Of a DNA stretch of 39,051 nucleotides, positions 5,623-13,522 are shown piece by piece (positions within the stretch are counted from its first letter, which is position 1; each line of letters begins with the position of its first letter). This DNA is from a virus. The stretch covers positions 1 through 39,051 of IMG/VR virus record IMGVR_UViG_3300009370_002675. One strand, written 5' to 3'. The position numbers and the translations under genes are program-made. A model generated the notes under the pieces. That model made no database searches. It had not been told where the DNA came from and saw only the letters and a program-made list of their open reading frames with translations.

Positions 5623-7067
5623 TGCTAAGCGACCTGCCAGCAGAAAGAGCGATCCTCGCCGGAATATTCAGATACGGAGCAGAGGCGTATTATGATGTCG
5701 CAGATATTGTTTCTGAAACATCGTTCTGCGATGAGTCAAACTCCATTCTATACTCCTGTATGAAGCATATCCTTGAGGCAGATGATACAACATCCCTAGA
5801 TGTCCCCTCAATGCTGTCGGCGGCAAAAGAAAAAGGACTCGCAGACTTTTTTAATAATCAAGAAGTCCAACACATGTCTTCTATCACGAAGTTCCCCGTA
5901 CTTCTAGAGAACGTGCGAAGATTTGCAGCTAAAATTAGAAAGCTGGAGATTGCACGAATGATGTACGATGAACTTGAAATGACAAAAGAGAGATATGCAA
6001 ATGTCAAAGGTGATGAACCAATATCCGAGATACTGGGCATAGCAGAAGAGTCTGTAATGAATGTCTCGTCTCTTGTCTCTGGAGCTGACGATGTTCCAAC
6101 TATGATGTTTGATAATATACATGAGTATGTAGAGGGGTTGTCTGAAACCCCTGTAGACCAGATAGGTATACCTACAGGCTTTTCAAGATATGATTTTGCT
6201 ATCGGCGGAGGATTAAGAAGAGGGACTGTGAATGTAATAGGGGCAAGACCTAAAACCGGCAAGACATTACTAGCTGACAATATGGGAGTACATATAGCCC
6301 GCCAAGGAATACCTGTTCTTAATCTAGATACAGAAATGAGAAAAGAGGATCATCAAAATCGCCTACTAGCTATGCTTTCAGAGGTCACGATTAATGATAT
6401 TGAAACTGGAGCATTTTCCAAAAACCCTATGAACAATAGAAAGGTACAGGATGCGATAAAAGATATTAGCGATCTCCCTTACTACTTTAGGTCAATAGGA
6501 GGGGCTTCATTTGAAGAACAACTAGCAATCATAAGAAGATGGATTAGTCGCGTAGTAGGACTTAATGATAAGGGTAAGGCTAATGACTGTGTTATTATCT
6601 ATGACTACCTGAAACTCATGGACTCTGCTCAAATCAAAGGAGATATGAAGGAATTTCAGGTCCTCGGATTCATGATGACAGCATTACATAATCTATCTTT
6701 AAAGTATGAAGTTCCAGTCCTGTCTTTCATTCAGCTAAACAGGGATGGCATCAGTAAAGAATCGACAGACACAGCCTCAGGCTCAGATAGAATTATTTGG
6801 CTATGCTCTAACTTTACAATATACAAGTACAAATCGGACGAAGAGATCGCATCTGATGGCCCTGAGAATGGGAACAGAAAGCTAGTGCCGATCATTGCAC
6901 GACACGGAGAAGGCTTACAGCCAAGTGATTACATTAACATTACTATGAGAGGCCAGTTCGGTCAAATTATAGAAGGTAAGACCGCTTTTGAATTAGAAGA
7001 CGGCGTGTCTGACATAAATAGCTTAGAGGAAGATTATGACACAGAAGCAGACATCCCCTTCGTATAA
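5622..7067 (+). CDS. dnaB: DnaB-type replicative helicase
   Basis: The 481-residue protein would unwind the replication fork as a hexamer. Residues 1-110 match the DnaB N-terminal helical domain (LPAERAILAGI at 5-15). A linker leads to the RecA-like ATPase domain from about 175, with IPTGFSRYD, Walker A GARPKTGKT at 207-215, the LNLDTEM strand at 233-239 and a Walker B of CVIIYDYLKLMDS. The sensor strand LSFIQLNRDG and the SGSDRIIW segment follow, all typical of the family. Length is close to E. coli DnaB (471). The ATG at 5622 overlaps the previous TAA; an in-frame upstream start is not needed. The primase gene overlaps its 3' end by 32 bases. Confidence 0.9.
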   Translation: MLSDLPAERAILAGIFRYGAEAYYDVADIVSETSFCDESNSILYSCMKHILEADDTTSLDVPSMLSAAKEKGLADFFNNQEVQHMSSITKFPVLLENVRRFAAKIRKLEIARMMYDELEMTKERYANVKGDEPISEILGIAEESVMNVSSLVSGADDVPTMMFDNIHEYVEGLSETPVDQIGIPTGFSRYDFAIGGGLRRGTVNVIGARPKTGKTLLADNMGVHIARQGIPVLNLDTEMRKEDHQNRLLAMLSEVTINDIETGAFSKNPMNNRKVQDAIKDISDLPYYFRSIGGASFEEQLAIIRRWISRVVGLNDKGKANDCVIIYDYLKLMDSAQIKGDMKEFQVLGFMMTALHNLSLKYEVPVLSFIQLNRDGISKESTDTASGSDRIIWLCSNFTIYKYKSDEEIASDGPENGNRKLVPIIARHGEGLQPSDYINITMRGQFGQIIEGKTAFELEDGVSDINSLEEDYDTEADIPFV

Positions 7068-8196
7068 AGGCAAATACGATTTTGGAAAGATCAACTCATT
7101 GTCAAAGATAGCAATGAACTATCTAGATGAGATTTACGAATATTTTGGAATAAAGAGATCATATAAAAATGAAATTCTCGTAAAATCATGTTGCCCTATA
7201 CACGGGGGAGACAACCCAACAGCCCTTAACATGTACTATAATGGAGACTTTAAAATTCACTATAAGTGCCGGACGAGTCAATGTGAAGATCAATTTGGGA
7301 ATGACTTCATTAGTTTTATCAAAGGATGTTTGTCTAGGTTCAAATACAACTGGGAAAAGAACGGAGACAAAGAGGCTACTTTTTCTGAGGCGGTAAACTT
7401 TCTCTTAAAGTTCTTAAACAAAGACCTAAACTCCCTAGAATCAGAAAGCGCTAATATAGAAAAAATGAAATTCGGAAGCATGGTCAATAACCTAAGCTCC
7501 GATGATGCCAAAAAGGGCCTTATAAGCAAGGATGAATATAGAAAAAAAGTTGTTATCCCGGCCCCTTACTATTTACAAAGAGGTTTTTCAAGAGAAATTT
7601 TAGAAGAATATGGAGTTGGCTACTGTGACAATCCTAAGAAGCCTATGTATGGAAGAGCCATCGTTCCTATCTACGACAATGAATATGAGAATATAGTTGG
7701 ATTTACCGCCAGAAGCACCTTTGATAAATGCAATCAATGCAACCATTACCACAATCCTTCAGAAAAATGTAGACATTTTCCAAAATGGATGCACAGTAAA
7801 GGCTTTCAAAAACAAAAATGGTTGTATAATTACTGGAGGGCTAAGGATGAAATATTAAAGACAGGAGTAGCAATTATAGTCGAGTCTCCGGGGAATGTAT
7901 GGAGACTTGCTGAAGCTGGAATACATAACGCTGTGGCGATCTTTGGAACGGCTCTTAACACAGACCAAAGATATTTACTAGATGAATCAGGAGCGTTGTC
8001 ATTAATATGCTTAATGGATAATGATGACGCTGGCCAAAAAGCGGCGAAAAAAATAGAAGAACAATGTTCAAGATTATATAGATTATTTTTCCCTAGTTTT
8101 GAAGGGAATGATGTAGCTGACTTGAACATAGATAAAGTTACATCAGATATTAAACCTTTTATTGAAAACGCCATGGGCGTTTATAAGGAGATTTGA
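7036..8196 (+). CDS. DnaG-type primase (zinc finger plus TOPRIM)
   Basis: The 386-residue protein would synthesise RNA primers on single-stranded DNA. A CHC2-like zinc finger lies at residues 52-83 (CCPIHGG, then CRTSQC), followed by the typical FISFIKG. The TOPRIM domain begins near 277: VESPGN has the catalytic Glu283, and LMDNDDAG has the acidic cluster at 328-331. It is shorter than cellular DnaG (about 580) and lacks an obvious helicase-binding domain, which is usual for phage primases. The ATG at 7036 follows GAGGAAG and overlaps the helicase, consistent with a coupled helicase-primase pair. Confidence 0.85.
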   Translation: MTQKQTSPSYKGKYDFGKINSLSKIAMNYLDEIYEYFGIKRSYKNEILVKSCCPIHGGDNPTALNMYYNGDFKIHYKCRTSQCEDQFGNDFISFIKGCLSRFKYNWEKNGDKEATFSEAVNFLLKFLNKDLNSLESESANIEKMKFGSMVNNLSSDDAKKGLISKDEYRKKVVIPAPYYLQRGFSREILEEYGVGYCDNPKKPMYGRAIVPIYDNEYENIVGFTARSTFDKCNQCNHYHNPSEKCRHFPKWMHSKGFQKQKWLYNYWRAKDEILKTGVAIIVESPGNVWRLAEAGIHNAVAIFGTALNTDQRYLLDESGALSLICLMDNDDAGQKAAKKIEEQCSRLYRLFFPSFEGNDVADLNIDKVTSDIKPFIENAMGVYKEI

Positions 8197-8451
8197 ATGG
8201 CGTTTAGAAATAATGCTATTGAGTACTTGTGGAGAAACGCTCTTGCAGACCAGTCGAAGGCAAGAGTTTCTTTGGATATCCTCTTGGATCACCCCGCTGG
8301 AATTGGAGACCACTCTACCGGAGATCTTCATAATAACTTGAATGAGGCTTTAGCAGCTTTAGCTGATGCCGAAGACAGAATTGAGACATTACAAAGGTAT
8401 TATGCTCCTGCAGAAGACACTTCTCCAGCAGAAGAAAAGGGCGAAGAATAG
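8197..8451 (+). CDS. Small acidic hypothetical protein
   Basis: The product has 84 residues. The first part is amphipathic, a predicted helix runs from about 48 to 68 (NEALAALADAEDRIETLQRY), and the tail is Glu- and Pro-rich. A strong AAGGAG precedes the ATG. It sits between primase and dNMP kinase, and its TAG overlaps the GTG of the kinase. The helix could form a small coiled coil. No family recognised. Confidence 0.55.
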   Translation: MAFRNNAIEYLWRNALADQSKARVSLDILLDHPAGIGDHSTGDLHNNLNEALAALADAEDRIETLQRYYAPAEDTSPAEEKGEE

Positions 8452-9218
8452 TGACTCAAATTTTAGGATTTGCAGGCAAGAAGCAAAGCGGCAAAAATAC
8501 CGCATGCAATTATATTATTGCCCTTAAACTGGTAGAACTAGGAGTCTCTAAAAAGACAAGGCTTGCACCTAATGGAATGATTGAGGTAAGCGATATCTTT
8601 GGAGAGACAAAAGGAGAGCAGGAATGGTTTGAGTTTAGCGAAAAAAACTTGAACATAGACAAGCTCTTCAATGATGGTGTTGGACAGTATGTCAGGATTT
8701 ATGGACTTGCCGATACATTAAAAGATATGTGCATAAATGTATTTGGCTTGACCTACCATCAAGCGTATGGAAGAGACAAGGACAAAAACTCGGAGACCGA
8801 CATACTCTGGGGAAATGTTCCCACTCCAAACAGTAACTTTAAAAACAAGAAAATGACAGCTAGGGAAGTCTTGCAATACGTAGGGACAGATATTTTTAGG
8901 AAATTAGATCCAGACGTATGGATTAAAAGTCTGCTAAGAAAAATTGAGAAAGACTCTCCGGAAGTTGCTTTAATTTGTGACGTTAGATTCAAAAATGAAA
9001 TCCTAAAACTTCAGGAGTCAGGAGGCTTCATTATCGGACTCACTAGAGACCCATACAATAATGCAGATTCACATTCAAGCGAAAAAGAAATCGAAGAAGG
9101 CTTCTCTTTGTGTGATTGTATTGTAGACAATCAAGATAAAACAGTTGAACGACAGCTTGAGCTTATTCATGGATGTATTAAGCACTTACCAAATGTACTC
9201 CCAGCAATGGAGAAATAA
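8451..9218 (+). CDS. Deoxynucleoside monophosphate kinase
   Basis: The 255-residue P-loop kinase would convert dNMPs, including those from degraded host DNA, to dNDPs. The P-loop is GKKQSGKNT at residues 9-17. The family's lid and base region includes LICDVRFKNEI, and a Thr-Arg-Asp-Pro segment follows, as in T4 gp1-type kinases. The start is a GTG overlapping the previous TAG, needed to place the P-loop near the N-terminus. The stop overlaps the next ATG (TAATG). Placement among replication genes fits nucleotide supply. Confidence 0.8.
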   Translation: MTQILGFAGKKQSGKNTACNYIIALKLVELGVSKKTRLAPNGMIEVSDIFGETKGEQEWFEFSEKNLNIDKLFNDGVGQYVRIYGLADTLKDMCINVFGLTYHQAYGRDKDKNSETDILWGNVPTPNSNFKNKKMTAREVLQYVGTDIFRKLDPDVWIKSLLRKIEKDSPEVALICDVRFKNEILKLQESGGFIIGLTRDPYNNADSHSSEKEIEEGFSLCDCIVDNQDKTVERQLELIHGCIKHLPNVLPAMEK

Positions 9219-10255
9219 TGAGTATTCCGATTGTATATTTTAGAAGCAGCTCTTTTAATTCACATAGGATGTGCCCTATGCAATATTACATGGAATACGG
9301 ACTAGGTTGGCGTGGTAATTCAGGCAAGAAAGCGGACAAGGGAACCATAGTTCACAAAATACTTGAGCTAGCAGCAGTCTCCAAAAAGGCTTTGCAGGAG
9401 GGTCAAGACACAATTGATGATAGTGAGATAGGTGAAATTGAAACGGCTAATTACGATCCAGAATATTTAGATGAAATTATAGATAAGGTCTATGAGTATT
9501 ATACATCTAGGACTACACATCATGAATGGAAACCTCTTGACCTTAAGCACTGTAGAGCATGGGTCTGGAAGATATTTAACGACGATGATGGTTTCTTTGA
9601 CCCAAAGAATAGAGTGGTAGTCGATGCAGAACCCCACTTTGATTTTGAGATTGAGGAAGAATGGGCTAAGTATTCCTATGAACTAGCAGATGGAACGGTA
9701 CTGGAGGGGAACTTAGCCTTAAAGGGCACAATTGACCTTATAACAGACATAGGGGATAATACATATGAGATTATAGATTGGAAGACTGGGAGAAGGTTGG
9801 ATTGGGCTACAGGTAAAGAAAAGACTATGGCCAAACTACAGAAAGATCCTCAATTAAGAATGTACCACCTCGCATGTAAAAAACTCTACCCTCATGTAGA
9901 CGCTTTCTTGGTAACAATACACTTTATGAATGACGGAGGCCCTTTCACTCTACACTTTCAAGACAGTGACATTCCTGAAACCTTAGAAATGATTAAGGCA
10001 AAGTTTGAAGTTATAAAGAAGACCGATCTTCCCCAGCAAAAGAAGTCTTGGAAATGTTCTAAACTATGTAATGCTGGCAAAAGCACTTATGAAGGGACGA
10101 ATGTAGATGTAATGTATAACGTGTTCGGTGCGCCACTGACGAAATGTGAGCAGACCCACGAAATGATTAAAGAACACGGTATCGAGTGGGTAACACAAAA
10201 CTGTACGGCTCCTGACCATGCAATAGGTAAATACCAAGCTCCGGGTGAAGTATGA
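9218..10255 (+). CDS. RecB/Cas4-like PD-(D/E)XK nuclease
   Basis: The 345-residue protein fits the RecB-nuclease (PD-(D/E)XK) superfamily. GTIVHKILE carries His46, LKGTIDLI carries Asp173, YEIIDWKTGR carries Asp187 and Lys189, and a Gln-x3-Tyr follows at 212-216. Cys19 near the N-terminus, together with Cys280, Cys284 and Cys310 or Cys329 near the C-terminus, recalls the iron-sulfur arrangement of Cas4 and AddB. It probably acts as an exonuclease in recombination or DNA processing. The ATG at 9218 overlaps the kinase stop and its own stop overlaps the next ATG. The Fe-S cluster is inferred from cysteine positions. Confidence 0.8.
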   Translation: MSIPIVYFRSSSFNSHRMCPMQYYMEYGLGWRGNSGKKADKGTIVHKILELAAVSKKALQEGQDTIDDSEIGEIETANYDPEYLDEIIDKVYEYYTSRTTHHEWKPLDLKHCRAWVWKIFNDDDGFFDPKNRVVVDAEPHFDFEIEEEWAKYSYELADGTVLEGNLALKGTIDLITDIGDNTYEIIDWKTGRRLDWATGKEKTMAKLQKDPQLRMYHLACKKLYPHVDAFLVTIHFMNDGGPFTLHFQDSDIPETLEMIKAKFEVIKKTDLPQQKKSWKCSKLCNAGKSTYEGTNVDVMYNVFGAPLTKCEQTHEMIKEHGIEWVTQNCTAPDHAIGKYQAPGEV

Positions 10256-10797
10256 TAAGGCTTCCTTTTTCAGAGAGCATGGTAGAAAGAGCAAAAGAAA
10301 AAGCCTTGACACTCGGATCTATAAATAATTCTATCCTTCAAGGTAGGGGTAACATTGCTGGATATCTTGGAGAGGAAGCTCTGGCCCCATTTGTTAATGC
10401 AGAAATTGTAAGTAACAATAGAGGTCTTGACAAATATAACCACGACTTATTGTTAGGAAATTCAGACAGACTAGAAGTAAAAACAAAAAGGAGAACTGTA
10501 TCTCCAAGAGACTTTTATGATGTCTCTATAGCTGAAACAAGCGCTCACCAAAGGCCAGACCTGTATGCTTTTATAAGTCTAGAGTTTTCTAAAGCAACCA
10601 AGACCCATCCTAAAACATACTACGGTCTAAAAAATATATGGCTGTGTGGATTCATAACAGCTGAAAGATTTTGGAATGAGTCGGTCTTGTGGGAAAAGGG
10701 CAAGATAGACACAAGAAATAACTTCAAGACGCATGTAAACATGTATAATTTAGAGATAAGAAATTTACACAAAGACCTAACAGGAATAACAATATGA
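10252..10797 (+). CDS. Putative restriction-fold endonuclease
   Basis: The 181-residue protein has features of the PD-(D/E)XK fold: a helix GYLGEEALAPFV (about 38-49), then YNHDLLLG with an Asp near residue 64, then LEVKTKRR with Glu and Lys at the expected spacing. Several resolvase- and restriction-type enzymes share this shape, so it may be a junction resolvase or structure-specific nuclease. It overlaps its upstream neighbour by four bases and the DnaE gene by four bases. The family assignment is by pattern only. Confidence 0.5.
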   Translation: MIRLPFSESMVERAKEKALTLGSINNSILQGRGNIAGYLGEEALAPFVNAEIVSNNRGLDKYNHDLLLGNSDRLEVKTKRRTVSPRDFYDVSIAETSAHQRPDLYAFISLEFSKATKTHPKTYYGLKNIWLCGFITAERFWNESVLWEKGKIDTRNNFKTHVNMYNLEIRNLHKDLTGITI

Positions 10798-12653
10798 AAT
10801 ATGTGCCACTTCATGTACACAGCGAATACTCACTCTTAGATGGTTTATCGCAAACCTCTCAAATATCAAAGAGACTTGAAGAAATAGGGGTTGACGCATG
10901 CGCTCTCACCGATTACGGCACTATTTCCGGAGCTATTGACTTTCATAAAACAATATCCAACGGATTTAAACCTATCCTAGGATGTGAGCTATACTTATCT
11001 TCTCAAGACTCGTCTATAAAGACAGTTGAAAATAAAAGCCTTTCCCACCAAGTTGTATTGGCAAAAAATTTAGATGGATGGAAGAAGTTATTATCTCTTG
11101 TTTCTATCTCCAACAATCCAGACAACTTCTATTATAAGCCCAGAATAGGCTTTGATGATTTCCTGTCTCTTGTGTCGTCAGATGGAAATTTAATTTCTTT
11201 TAGCGGACATCTAGGCTCTCACTTGGGAAATCTAGTTACAGATAATCCGAACTGGAAAAAAGAAGGCTGCGCTGAAGCTAGAAGACTTCAAGAGTCTTTT
11301 GGTAAAGAAAATTTCTATATAGAGATACAACTGATAGACTCTTTGACTAACAGTAAAGCAAAGGAGTGTGCAGAAAAGTTAAGAGAAATATCTAAGGCTA
11401 CTGGAATACCATGTGTTGCAACTCCTGATGCGCATTATTGCAGAAAGGAAGATTCCCACGATCAAAGGGTTTTGTTATGTACAGCATTAAGAAAAAGTAT
11501 CAGCCAGATACAATCGGAAATCAATCAGGGCAAGCTTGTGTCAATGAAGGCTTTCTTTGAGTCCGACAACTACCACATACCATCTTGCGAGGAAATGAAT
11601 CAGCTTCACACTCCAGAAGAGCTACAAAGCACTCTTGATATTGCTGAGCAATGCACAAACTATGAAATTTTAGGCCCTCCAAATCCACCTGTTTTTGATT
11701 GTCCTGAGGGAATGTCCCCAAATGACTACCTTAGATACCTATGTCGCGAGGGCTGGGTGGAAAAAATGGATCATATAAACAAAGGCCACGACCTCTTTGG
11801 GACTTACGGAGACAGGGTTGATAAAGAAATAAAAATCTTTACTGAAACTAATCTGTCTAGCTATTTCTTGATTGTTAGAGATATTTTACAGTATGCAAAC
11901 TCTAAGGGTTATCTGACTGGACCGGGAAGAGGAAGCGCTGCAGGATGTATGGTTTCATACCTAATGGGTATAACTAAAATTGACCCGGTGCCGTATAATC
12001 TTATTTTTGAGAGATTTTACAATGCTGGTCGTAATGCTGGAGGTAGGGTGTCAATGCCAGATATTGATGTCGATGTTCCTAAGTACGGAAGGAATGATAT
12101 AATAGCATACATTAAGAAAAAATATGGTAAAGACAATGTTGCTCAAATCATTAGCTTCCAGACGCTCAAGGGTAGAGCTGCTTTAAAAAGAGTTATGGCC
12201 TCAAGAGGTAACATAGGTTTTGATGAGCAGAACGCTATAACTTCTTACATTTTAGATGAGGCTAAAATTGCTGATGATCTTCAGGATATGAAAGAAGAAC
12301 TTGGGACTTCTTCTGTGATTACTTGGGCTCTTGAAAACAGGAAGGACAAACTGAGTGAATGGTGTCAGGTGAATGAAAATGGAGAGCTGGAAGGCAGGTT
12401 TGCTAAAATATTTGAGCAGGCAGTAAGACTGGAAAACACAAAAATAGTGCAGTCAAAGCACGCTGCGGGCGTTGTTGTCTCCCCACAGCCCATCTATGAT
12501 GTTTGCCCTATGGTAATCGACAGGGAAGGTAAAGATCTTTTGGCTGGATTCGAAGGCCCTAGCTGTGAAGATGCAGGCTTGTTAAAGTTAGATATCTTAG
12601 GTATCAAAATGTTAGATAAAATTATGGACATATCAACGATTTTAAAGGTATAA
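10794..12653 (+). CDS. dnaE: DNA polymerase III alpha, N-terminal half (split DnaE)
   Basis: The 619-residue product matches the first half of bacterial DnaE. The PHP domain starts with LHVHSEYSLLDG (His7, His9). The palm contains GPGRGSAAG (376-384) and PDIDVD (422-427), which hold the first two catalytic Asp residues. KHAAGVVVS follows, and the third catalytic Asp is in LLKLDILG (Asp600). The chain then stops 19 residues later, before the fingers domain. It therefore holds all three catalytic acids but cannot bind the incoming nucleotide or the clamp alone. The rest is encoded at 13509-15146. No intein sequence is present at the break. The two products presumably assemble non-covalently. 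Confidence 0.9.
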   Translation: MKYVPLHVHSEYSLLDGLSQTSQISKRLEEIGVDACALTDYGTISGAIDFHKTISNGFKPILGCELYLSSQDSSIKTVENKSLSHQVVLAKNLDGWKKLLSLVSISNNPDNFYYKPRIGFDDFLSLVSSDGNLISFSGHLGSHLGNLVTDNPNWKKEGCAEARRLQESFGKENFYIEIQLIDSLTNSKAKECAEKLREISKATGIPCVATPDAHYCRKEDSHDQRVLLCTALRKSISQIQSEINQGKLVSMKAFFESDNYHIPSCEEMNQLHTPEELQSTLDIAEQCTNYEILGPPNPPVFDCPEGMSPNDYLRYLCREGWVEKMDHINKGHDLFGTYGDRVDKEIKIFTETNLSSYFLIVRDILQYANSKGYLTGPGRGSAAGCMVSYLMGITKIDPVPYNLIFERFYNAGRNAGGRVSMPDIDVDVPKYGRNDIIAYIKKKYGKDNVAQIISFQTLKGRAALKRVMASRGNIGFDEQNAITSYILDEAKIADDLQDMKEELGTSSVITWALENRKDKLSEWCQVNENGELEGRFAKIFEQAVRLENTKIVQSKHAAGVVVSPQPIYDVCPMVIDREGKDLLAGFEGPSCEDAGLLKLDILGIKMLDKIMDISTILKV

Positions 12654-12657
12654 TTTA

Positions 12658-12852
12658 ATGAACGAACAAAGCTTTGAAGTTAGGTTTGAACCATCAATTG
12701 GAGAACACTGTTATGTCTACCAAAGAAATGATGGTTCTAGCTTTGGGTCTATAGTAAAACCCCATGAGTGGGGGGAAAATTACCAATACAAGTTTTTATA
12801 TAAAGCGACATATACCTCAGAAGGAAAGTGGAAAAAGAACAATGAACAATAG
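12658..12852 (+). CDS. Small protein resembling DUF2452
   Basis: The product has 64 residues. The pattern FEPSIGEHCYVYQRNDG...VKPHEWG...YKATYTSEGKW resembles, from memory, the C-terminal portion of DUF2452 proteins, which have no known function. The ATG at 12658 follows AAGGTATAATTTA, four bases after the DnaE N-half stop. It overlaps the exonuclease start by 11 bases. Its place between the two polymerase halves suggests it came with the exonuclease gene. Confidence 0.5.
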   Translation: MNEQSFEVRFEPSIGEHCYVYQRNDGSSFGSIVKPHEWGENYQYKFLYKATYTSEGKWKKNNEQ

Positions 12853-13522
12853 ATGGATAATTGTATTCGACTGGGAAACTGATAGCCCAAACCCAAACAC
12901 ATGCAACCCTGTTGAGCTTGCTGCCGTACCAGTGAATCCTCGCACGTTAGAAATAAAAACAGATCAAGCATTTCGGGCAACTATTCGTCCAGACGATATT
13001 GATTCCGAAGAATATTTTACCAAAGAAAGACAAGGAACTATAGCTTGGCACGCGAAGCAGCGTGGAGTAGAAACAGAAGAGATTATAGCAGACTGGAAAC
13101 AAGGTCAAAGTGAAAAAGTTGTCTGGAAAAACTTTTGCAACTACTGCGCTAAGTACGAAGTAGACAAAAAGCCGGGACAATGGTATACAGAACCCATCCC
13201 TTCAGGATATAATATTATTGGATTTGATCTTGTCATTGCCAATAGGATGGTTGAAAAACACAAAACAAAGTCTCCTTTCTCAAAGGTAACTAAGATTGAC
13301 ATGATGGACATCCTGTTTATGTGGTTCGAAAATTTAGATGAGCCTAGCAGTATGAAGCTTGATGCTTTCCGAGACTTCTTCGGAATGGAAGCAGCACAAG
13401 CACATGAGGCACTATCAGATACTATTGACGAGGCTGAGCTGTTAGTGAAGTTCATGAAGTTTCATCGAAGACAATCGACAGTTGGAAAATTTAAGGATTC
13501 ATTTGCTAATGCTAAAGTTTAA
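12842..13522 (+). CDS. DEDDh 3'-5' exonuclease (DnaQ/epsilon-like)
   Basis: The 226-residue protein has the three exonuclease motifs in order: Exo I VFDWET (Asp10, Glu12), Exo II NIIGFD (Asp129) and Exo III AHEALSDTIDEAEL (His188, Asp193). This places it in the DEDDh group with the epsilon proofreading subunit of DNA polymerase III. It would remove misincorporated bases for the split polymerase around it. The ATG at 12842 follows GGAAAGTGG; an upstream GTG at 12764 would overlap the previous gene heavily and add no domain. Its last 14 bases overlap the DnaE C-half start. A separate exonuclease gene lying inside a dnaE gene is unusual. Confidence 0.85.
   Translation: MNNRWIIVFDWETDSPNPNTCNPVELAAVPVNPRTLEIKTDQAFRATIRPDDIDSEEYFTKERQGTIAWHAKQRGVETEEIIADWKQGQSEKVVWKNFCNYCAKYEVDKKPGQWYTEPIPSGYNIIGFDLVIANRMVEKHKTKSPFSKVTKIDMMDILFMWFENLDEPSSMKLDAFRDFFGMEAAQAHEALSDTIDEAELLVKFMKFHRRQSTVGKFKDSFANAKV

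Noticed and set aside
8604-8624. A GAGACAAA match inside the dNMP kinase gene as a further RNA unit
   Set aside because: The surrounding sequence lacks the H1, H2, K1 and K2 pairings at the required spacings.
12643-13512. Group I or II intron in dnaE
   Set aside because: The interval is almost wholly filled by two coding regions with their own ribosome binding sites, leaving no room for an intron core. I saw no group I or domain V-like sequence.
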